DNA of 8,854 bases from an uncultured Oscillospiraceae bacterium (GTDB lineage: Bacteria > Bacillota > Clostridia > Oscillospirales > Oscillospiraceae): positions 1 through 8,854 of the forward strand of contig CATZYY010000094.1 in NCBI GenBank assembly GCA_958426425.1. Reading direction: 5' to 3'. The notes below the pieces were generated by a model. The model was not told where the DNA came from. It saw nothing but the letters and a program-made list of their open reading frames with translations, and ran no database searches. Below are positions 4,559-8,854 of the stretch, piece by piece. The translations under genes and the position numbers were made by a program. The first letter of the stretch is position 1. Each line of letters begins with the position of its first letter.

Positions 4559-5854
4559 ATGAAGCGTACTTGGAAGGATATCTTTGTCATTGGTTTCGCC
4601 CTGTTTTCCATGTTTTTTGGTGCAGGGAACGTGGTATTCCCTCCCTATCTGGGGCTGGAATCCGGCAGTCAGTGGTTTCTGGGCTTTGTGTGCTACTATC
4701 TGGCGGATATCGGCCTTGCTCTGCTGGCATTGTTTGCCATTCTCCGCCAGGGCGGCAGTGACGGTATCACACGCCCCCTGGGCCGTGTTCCCGCCACGGC
4801 GCTGATGTGCGCCATCATTTTGTGCATCGGCCCCATGCTGGCCATCCCCCGGACGGCGGCCACCACCTATGAGATGGCCCTGGCGCCTCTGGTCTCCGGC
4901 TTCAGTCCGGCGCTGTTCTCCGCGCTGTTCTTCGTGGTGATCTTTTTGCTGTGCGTGAAGGAGTCCGCCGTGGTGGACATTGTGGGCAAGGTATTGACTC
5001 CGGCACTGCTGCTGGGACTGCTGATTCTCATTGTCAAGGGCGTCATCGATCCCATTGGGCCGGTACCTGCCAGAACTCTGGTGGAAAATGTTCCCGCCAC
5101 CGGCATCGAGGCCGGCTACCAGACCATGGACGTGCTGGCGGCCATGGTGTTCGGCATCATCGTTTTGAAAAGTGCCGAGGCGAAGGGCCATACCGGCCTG
5201 GGAGACAAATTCACTGTGGTGGCAGGCGCCGGTATCGTGGCCGGTTCAGCTCTTTTGGTGGTGTATCTGGGACTGACGTACCTGGGCGTCACCACCTCCC
5301 GTTTCTTCGACCTGACGGTGAACCGGACCTATCTGGTAGTGTCCATCGTGCGCAATCTCCTGGGCTTCGCCGGGGTGGTGCTGTTCTCCATCGTGGTGGC
5401 CCTGGCCTGCGTCACCACGGCGGTGGCTCTGGTCAGCTCCGCCGCCTCCTACTTCTCTAAGCTCTCCGGCGGGCGGCTCAGCTACGGTGTGGTGGCCGCA
5501 GTGGTGTGCATATTCAGCGCTGTGGTGTCCAACTTCGGACTGGATCAGATCGTATCCATTGCCGCCCCTATTTTGGACGTGGTCTATCCTCCCACTCTGG
5601 TCTTGATTCTGCTGGCTCTGGCGGGCCGGCGGCTGCGGCGGGTGTGGGTATACCGCCTGGCGGCCCTGGGTGCCCTGGTCACCAGCCTGCTGAACGCTCT
5701 GAGCACATACGGCGGATTGACCCTGCCTTTCCTGGAGGCGCTGCCCTTTGCGTCCATCGGCTTCGGATGGCTGATTCCCGCGGCGGTGTGCGGCGTGCTG
5801 GGTGCTTTGATTCCGGGGGAACTGCCGGAGCAGCAGTCGTCATCTCATCCATAA
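4559..5854 (+). CDS. brnQ: Branched-chain amino acid:cation symporter, LIVCS family
   Basis: This 431-aa inner-membrane symporter imports leucine, isoleucine and valine with Na+ or H+. The family signature FALFSMFFGAGN is at residues 13-24 and continues into VVFPPYLG. Other BrnQ-type segments are IGPMLAIPRTAATTYE (90-105), GYQTMDVLAA (186-195), a helix with ACVTTAVALVSS (283-294) and PILDVVYPP (337-345). About twelve hydrophobic helices span the sequence, and the length is normal for the family. The frame is open further upstream, but the ATG at 4559 has AAGGAGGT ending 4 nt before it and gives the usual N-terminus, so the longer start is rejected. The VOC gene begins 18 nt after the stop, so the two form an operon. 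Expression is probably controlled by the inverted repeat at the promoter and perhaps by the leader. No frameshift or missing segment is seen. Confidence 0.93.
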   Translation: MKRTWKDIFVIGFALFSMFFGAGNVVFPPYLGLESGSQWFLGFVCYYLADIGLALLALFAILRQGGSDGITRPLGRVPATALMCAIILCIGPMLAIPRTAATTYEMALAPLVSGFSPALFSALFFVVIFLLCVKESAVVDIVGKVLTPALLLGLLILIVKGVIDPIGPVPARTLVENVPATGIEAGYQTMDVLAAMVFGIIVLKSAEAKGHTGLGDKFTVVAGAGIVAGSALLVVYLGLTYLGVTTSRFFDLTVNRTYLVVSIVRNLLGFAGVVLFSIVVALACVTTAVALVSSAASYFSKLSGGRLSYGVVAAVVCIFSAVVSNFGLDQIVSIAAPILDVVYPPTLVLILLALAGRRLRRVWVYRLAALGALVTSLLNALSTYGGLTLPFLEALPFASIGFGWLIPAAVCGVLGALIPGELPEQQSSSHP

Positions 5855-5872
5855 TTTAAGGAGGATTTTCAA

Positions 5873-6259
5873 ATGAAGGAACACTATCAGGGCCTGGGAC
5901 ATGTGGCCGTCTATACGACGGACTTGGATAAAAGCATCGCCTTTTATGAGCGCATCGGCGGAAAGCTGCTGCAGCGCGCTCCCGTCTGTCCCACCCAGGC
6001 CAACGAACTGGCCCTGGTGGAGCTGGCGGGCTTCATCGTGGAGCTGATCGCGGCGGACCACGGGGGCGAGGGCGTCATCCCCCACATTGCCATCTACGTG
6101 GACGACGTGGACCGGGCCGCCGCAGACCTGAAGGCCCTGGGGGTGGACACCTTCCTGACGCCGGAGAAGGTAGTCATGCCGGATACCTTCGGCGGACTGG
6201 AGAACTGGTTTTTCACCGGCCCCTCCGGCGAGCAGCTGGAGCTGCTGAAAATGCTGTAA
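5873..6259 (+). CDS. VOC / glyoxalase-fold protein
   Basis: This 128-aa protein has the two beta-alpha-beta-beta-beta modules of the vicinal oxygen chelate superfamily. Module one is about residues 6-61 (GHVAVYTTDLDKSIAFYERIGG), module two about 68-128 (PHIAIYVDDVDRAAADLKALGV, then FFTGPSGEQLELLKML). His10, Glu57, His71 and Glu123 fall at the four usual metal-ligand places, so it is probably a metal enzyme. Candidates are a glyoxalase I-like lyase, an epimerase or a dioxygenase-like protein; the sequence alone does not decide. A methylmalonyl-CoA epimerase would link to valine/isoleucine breakdown and thus to brnQ, but the motifs are not specific enough to claim that. AAGGAGG at 5858-5864 lies 8 nt before the ATG. 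It is the last gene of the brnQ unit, ending just before a strong terminator. Confidence 0.85.
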   Translation: MKEHYQGLGHVAVYTTDLDKSIAFYERIGGKLLQRAPVCPTQANELALVELAGFIVELIAADHGGEGVIPHIAIYVDDVDRAAADLKALGVDTFLTPEKVVMPDTFGGLENWFFTGPSGEQLELLKML

Positions 6260-6270
6260 GACGTACATCA

Positions 6271-6308
6271 AAAACAGGGGAGCGGACGAAAGTCCGCTCC
6301 CCTGTTTT
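6271..6308. terminator. Bidirectional terminator, 17-bp stem with GAAA loop
   Basis: A perfect 17-bp stem (6271-6287 with 6292-6308) is capped by a GAAA tetraloop. It starts with AAAA and ends with TTTT, so it reads as a rho-independent terminator on both strands. It ends the brnQ-VOC unit from the left and the GntR-ABC operon from the right, whose last stop is at 6319. Confidence 0.9.
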
Positions 6309-6318
6309 CTTTGACTTG

Positions 6319-7071
6319 TCACTTGACGCTCCGAATCACTGCCCGGCGGACCAGCAGCCAGCTGAGAAGAAAACTCACCGCGCCGATCAGCAGAAACACC
6401 AGCACACCATTCCAGACGGAGACGGCAAAAAATTGGCCAAATGCCGCCGCGGCCCAGACAATGGCCTCCCCCACAGCAGAGTCGCCCGCGGCGGTCAGCA
6501 GCGCCGCCGGAGCGAAGATCAGCACCAGGGGGATGGCAATAGACACCGTCACCGTCCAGAATTTGCTGAGCCGCCAGTACAGCACCGACCAGAACTGTCC
6601 CACCCCCGCCAGGGAAAAGGCCATAGCGGCGGAGAATACCGCCAATTTCAGGTATCCGGCGAGCCCCATAGCCGCACTTCCGTACAGCATCTGGTACACG
6701 TCCGACACCTCCACACGGTCCATAAAGCCCGGAAGACTGCGGTACGCCGCCAGGATGACTGCGGCGCCCAGGGACACCAGCACCGCCACCACCGCCTGAG
6801 AGATGATCTCCGCCAGGAAGGCGGTGCGGCGGGAGACGCCGTTCTGGTTCAGCATCCGCAGATTCTCCCGGATGCCCACCATGCCCAGCACCAGGCCGAA
6901 CACGCCTACCGACAGGGAGTAGCCGTTGAAATTGCTGCCTTGACCGCCCAGGGCCGCCAGCATGACCCACAGGGTCAGGGGGATCAGCAGCATCACCAGC
7001 ATCAAAACACCTGCGGCCCGGAGGTAATTCCGGATTCCATATCGGACCGCCCGACTCAGCGCCACGCTCAT
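6319..7071 (-). CDS. ABC-2 type transporter permease
   Basis: This 250-aa integral membrane protein is the channel half of an ABC transporter. Six hydrophobic segments are seen at roughly 20-41, 52-68, 87-109, 133-158, 172-194 and 217-241. Between the second and third lies a short basic loop, RENLRMLNQNGVSRRT (68-83), which resembles the coupling loop in permeases paired with YtrA-type regulators. The ATG overlaps the TGA of the ATPase gene in ATGA (7068-7071), with GGAGG 7 nt upstream inside the ATPase gene, so synthesis is coupled. It probably works as a dimer with two copies of the neighbouring ATPase. Substrate is unknown; in related GntR-ABC modules, envelope stress and peptide antibiotics are typical inducers (family knowledge). 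The stop lies just inside the shared terminator. Confidence 0.85.
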   Translation of the reverse strand: MSVALSRAVRYGIRNYLRAAGVLMLVMLLIPLTLWVMLAALGGQGSNFNGYSLSVGVFGLVLGMVGIRENLRMLNQNGVSRRTAFLAEIISQAVVAVLVSLGAAVILAAYRSLPGFMDRVEVSDVYQMLYGSAAMGLAGYLKLAVFSAAMAFSLAGVGQFWSVLYWRLSKFWTVTVSIAIPLVLIFAPAALLTAAGDSAVGEAIVWAAAAFGQFFAVSVWNGVLVFLLIGAVSFLLSWLLVRRAVIRSVK

Positions 7072-7922
7072 TTCCGATCCTCCTCTTCCATCAGACTGAT
7101 AAAGTACTCCTGGAGCCCCAGCCGGGTCCGCTCCAGCCCGGCGGGCAGAGTGCCGCCGTCGTCATGCCGCAGGCTCACGGTCTTGAGTCCGCCCAGGCTC
7201 CGCTCCGTCAGGATCTCCTTCCCCGCCGCATAATCGTCCACGGCGGCAGCCGGACCGGAGATGGTGCAGGCTCCCGCCGTCAGCACCTCCGTGGGGGCAT
7301 CCTGGAGGATGCGTCCCGCCCGGATGATAACCGTGTGCTCCACAATGTCCGCCACCTCGTCGATCAGGTGGGTGGAGAGCACAATGGTCCGGGGCTCCTC
7401 GGCATAGGATTCCAGCAGCCGCCGGTAAAAGAGATCCCGGTGCTGGGCGTCCAGCCCCAGCACCGGCTCGTCGAAGAGCACGTAGGGAGTATTCACGCAC
7501 AGGCCCAATATCAGGCGGAAAATGGAGCCGTAGCCGGTGGAGAGGCGGCTGATCTTCTGTTTTGTGGACAGGCCGAACTGCTCCGCCAGATCCTCCGCCC
7601 TGTTTCGGTCAAAGTCCGGATAGAACAGCGCCGCCGCGTCAAAGGCGCCCTTCACGCGCATGTCGTCGGGGTACAGGTTCTGCTCCCCCACCAAAAACAG
7701 CTTCCCCAGGGCCGCGTCGCCGGTGACCGGCGCACCGTCCACGGTGACGGTGCCGCCGTCGGGACACATCCGCCCTGTGAGAATGTTCAGCAGGGTGGAC
7801 TTTCCGGCGCCGTTGTTGCCCAGCAAACCGTAAATCCTGTCGCCGCCGAAGGTCACCGAAACGTCGTCCACCGCCGTAACGGCGCCGAAGCGTTTGGTGA
7901 CGTGTTGAAATTCAATCGCCAT
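7068..7922 (-). CDS. ABC transporter ATP-binding protein
   Basis: This 284-aa ATPase powers the permease encoded next to it. Seen: Walker A GNNGAGKST (35-43), a Q-loop with VGEQNLYPDDM (78-88, Gln81), the signature region LSTGYGS (127-133), Walker B YVLFDEP (147-153, catalytic Glu152), the D-loop LGLDA (155-159) and H-loop His185. The signature departs from the usual LSGGQ: Thr replaces the first Gly and Tyr-Gly replaces Gly-Gln. Related ATPases in GntR-linked operons carry similar LSTGY forms as I recall, so it is probably working. After about residue 220 comes an accessory C-terminal region of about 65 residues. The ATG (7920-7922) overlaps the repressor gene by 11 nt. The ribosome binding site is weak (AAGGGG about 11 nt away), pointing to coupling with the repressor gene. 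Confidence 0.92.
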   Translation of the reverse strand: MAIEFQHVTKRFGAVTAVDDVSVTFGGDRIYGLLGNNGAGKSTLLNILTGRMCPDGGTVTVDGAPVTGDAALGKLFLVGEQNLYPDDMRVKGAFDAAALFYPDFDRNRAEDLAEQFGLSTKQKISRLSTGYGSIFRLILGLCVNTPYVLFDEPVLGLDAQHRDLFYRRLLESYAEEPRTIVLSTHLIDEVADIVEHTVIIRAGRILQDAPTEVLTAGACTISGPAAAVDDYAAGKEILTERSLGGLKTVSLRHDDGGTLPAGLERTRLGLQEYFISLMEEEDRK

Positions 7923-8283
7923 GGTCCTGCAAACCCCTTTCCAGTAAAGCCATCAGCTCTCCGTCCGAGAGCCCCAGGTTTCGGGCCTCCCGCACCGTGC
8001 GCTGAATGTGATCGTGATAGAACCGCTCCCGTCTCGCCCCCAGGAGCTTTTCCCGGGCGCCGGGAGCAACGAACATCCCCACGCCCCGCCGTTTATACAG
8101 CAGCCCCGCGTCCACCAATAAATTGATGCCCTTCAGGGCCGTGGCGGGATTGATCTTGTAGGCCACGGAGTACTCCGTAATGGAGGGCACCTGGCTCTCC
8201 TCCGGATACGTCCCGGCCAATATGGCCTCCTCCAGCTGCTCCGCCAGCTGCTGGAAGATGGGCCGGTCCTCTGTGAACTGCAC
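7912..8283 (-). CDS. GntR-family transcription regulator, YtrA subfamily
   Basis: This 123-aa protein has a GntR winged helix-turn-helix at residues 8-73 (PIFQQLAEQLEEAILAG through LLYKRRGVGMFVA), with the likely recognition helix at NPATALKGINLLV (45-57). The short tail of about 50 residues, with no large ligand domain, is the mark of the YtrA subfamily; the tail probably makes the dimer. It is the first gene of an operon with an ABC ATPase and permease, a typical YtrA layout in which the regulator represses its own operon. The start is a GTG (8281-8283) with AGGAGG (8290-8295) 6 nt upstream; the protein begins at MQFTEDRPIF, as is usual. An inverted repeat just past the promoter is the likely operator. 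The inducer is unknown. Confidence 0.92.
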   Translation of the reverse strand: MQFTEDRPIFQQLAEQLEEAILAGTYPEESQVPSITEYSVAYKINPATALKGINLLVDAGLLYKRRGVGMFVAPGAREKLLGARRERFYHDHIQRTVREARNLGLSDGELMALLERGLQDHGD

Positions 8284-8310
8284 GGTCCGCCTCCTCTCCT
8301 AATTTGTTAA

Positions 8311-8326
8311 TTAGTCTAGTAACTAA
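8311..8326. promoter_or_regulatory. Probable operator of the GntR-ABC operon
   Basis: TTAGT-CTAGTA-ACTAA is an inverted repeat with 5-bp arms. It starts about 4 nt past the predicted transcript start, a place where a bound repressor would stop the polymerase. YtrA-type regulators bind such short AT-rich palindromes near their own promoter (family knowledge). That this one is bound is inference. Confidence 0.5.
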
Positions 8327-8336
8327 CCGTGTCGCT

Positions 8337-8365
8337 AATATAACATTCTCATTGCCGTCTGTCAA
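8337..8365 (-). promoter_or_regulatory. Near-consensus promoter of the GntR-ABC operon
   Basis: On the minus strand, TTGACA (8365-8360) and TATATT (8342-8337) are separated by exactly 17 bp. The start would be near 8330 and the leader about 47 nt. An A/T-rich tract upstream (8371-8384) could act as an UP element. Such a strong promoter suits a tightly repressed operon. Confidence 0.8.
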
Positions 8366-8455
8366 GAGCGTATTAAAAATTTGTTTGTCTTCTGTCGGAA
8401 CTTCTTTCAGCCGTTTTTTTGTTGCATTTCGCACTTTTCATCCCGCCGCTGCCGG

Positions 8456-8464
8456 TGATATACT
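8456..8464 (+). promoter_or_regulatory. Predicted extended -10 promoter of the sigma factor gene
   Basis: TGATATACT (8456-8464) is an extended -10 element with no good -35 box at 16-18 bp. Transcription would start near 8471, giving a leader of about 75 nt. Confidence 0.4.
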
Positions 8465-8487
8465 GGGAAAGGAAAAATAAAGTTCCC

Positions 8488-8499
8488 TATTGCGCAATA
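8488..8499. promoter_or_regulatory. 12-bp perfect palindrome in the sigma factor leader
   Basis: TATTGCGCAATA is a perfect palindrome about 17 nt past the expected start of the sigma factor transcript. It could be an operator. It lies 1 nt before the hairpin at 8501-8519. Confidence 0.35.
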
Positions 8500-8500
8500 A

Positions 8501-8519
8501 AACGGGCCTCTGGCCCGTT
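8501..8519 (-). terminator. Hairpin before the sigma factor gene; terminator-like on the minus strand
   Basis: AACGGGCC-TCT-GGCCCGTT is a perfect 8-bp stem. Read on the minus strand it is followed by TTATTG after the closing TT, a short T-rich run, so it could stop antisense transcription heading toward the GntR promoter. On the plus strand it sits 12 nt before the AGGAGG of the sigma gene and could instead tune that leader. Confidence 0.4.
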
Positions 8520-8545
8520 GTTAGAGTGAACAGGAGGAAGCCACC

Positions 8546-8854
8546 ATGTTCTGCATGACTGTGGCGGCGCCGTCCCCGGAAGACGACGCCGTTTTAGACC
8601 AGTGCATCGCCCGGATCGCCGGTGGGGACCAGGAGGCACTGGCCCAGCTCTACCACCGCACCCGTCCCGCGGTGTACGGCTTTGCACTGTCGATTCTGAA
8701 AAATCCTCATGACGCTGAGGACGTGCTCCACGACGCTTATCTCCAGGTATGGAACGCCGCCGGGCAATACCGGACCCAGGGCAAGCCCCGGGCCTGGATC
8801 ATGACTATCGTCCGCAATCTCTCCCTGAGCCACCTGCGCCAGCAGGGGCGGACG
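8546..8854 (+). CDS. ECF-type RNA polymerase sigma factor, N-terminal part (cut by window edge)
   Basis: The first 103 residues of a sigma-70-family protein of the extracytoplasmic-function group are present. Seen: GGDQEALAQLYHRTRPAVYGFALSIL (region 2.1, about 26-51), NPHDAEDVLHDAYLQVW (2.2, core-polymerase contact, 53-69) and GKPRAWIMTIVRNLSLSHLRQQGR (2.3-2.4, -10 recognition, 79-102). The reading frame is open to the last base; region 4 would lie beyond the window. The ATG at 8546 has AGGAGG (8532-8537) 8 nt upstream; a Met at codon 4 is a less likely start. Such factors usually have an anti-sigma gene next to them, which would be to the right of this window. It is divergent from the GntR-ABC operon, with about 260 bp between them. 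Target genes cannot be told from here. Confidence 0.9.
   Translation, partial: MFCMTVAAPSPEDDAVLDQCIARIAGGDQEALAQLYHRTRPAVYGFALSILKNPHDAEDVLHDAYLQVWNAAGQYRTQGKPRAWIMTIVRNLSLSHLRQQGRT

Noticed and set aside
5840..6970. Minus-strand open frame of 376 codons across the VOC gene, terminator and permease
   Set aside because: It runs through a strong bidirectional terminator and is out of frame with the clear permease.
8397..8425. ECF-type promoter (GGAACTT at 8397-8403) for sigma autoregulation
   Set aside because: No matching -10 lies at 16-17 bp, and the extended -10 at 8456-8464 is a simpler explanation.

Overview
The window looks like chromosomal DNA from a GC-rich member of the Clostridia, most likely Oscillospiraceae (Flavonifractor / Oscillibacter / Pseudoflavonifractor type). 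That is an inference from several traits: GC-rich codons, strong AGGAGG-type ribosome binding sites, sigma-A-like promoters (TTGACA / TATAAT), a DUF4358 lipoprotein, a murI-DUF1934 pair and a YtrA-type GntR-ABC operon. I see no rRNA, tRNA, CRISPR array or intact transposon.

Left part (1-1600, minus strand). murI (glutamate racemase, D-Glu for peptidoglycan) is followed by an overlapping DUF1934 gene. Beyond the DUF1934 stop lies a hairpin-rich spacer of about 130 bp, then a diverged second copy of the last codons of the DUF1934 gene with its stop. This scar-like arrangement is the oddest thing in the window.

Middle left (1600-3425, plus strand). From a promoter back to back with that of murI run a 136-aa acidic protein of unknown function and a DUF362 / double [4Fe-4S] ferredoxin protein. 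They end at a 15-bp stem-loop. The next gene converges on it and ends at its own hairpin.

Middle (3445-6310). A minus-strand DUF4358 lipoprotein with a Pro/Glu/Gln/Lys-rich linker is divergent from a plus-strand pair, brnQ (branched-chain amino acid:cation symporter) and a VOC/glyoxalase-fold protein. The 313-bp gap between them holds both promoters, a perfect 16-bp inverted repeat over the brnQ -35 box, and a leader in which one segment can pair with two partners, one of which includes the end of the Shine-Dalgarno sequence. A 17-bp stem-loop with a GAAA loop ends the pair and probably also the operon arriving from the right.

Right part (6319-8854). A minus-strand operon of three overlapping genes (GntR/YtrA repressor, ABC ATPase, six-TM ABC-2 permease) has a near-consensus promoter with an inverted repeat just past the expected transcript start. 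Divergent from it, an ECF sigma factor gene begins and is cut by the window edge.

Overall this is mostly ordinary core and accessory chromosome: cell-wall precursor supply, amino-acid uptake, a probable envelope-stress ABC module and a sigma factor. I found no clear new multi-gene system. The points most worth following are the duplicated DUF1934 tail with its palindromic spacer, the brnQ leader, and the altered active-site motif of MurI.
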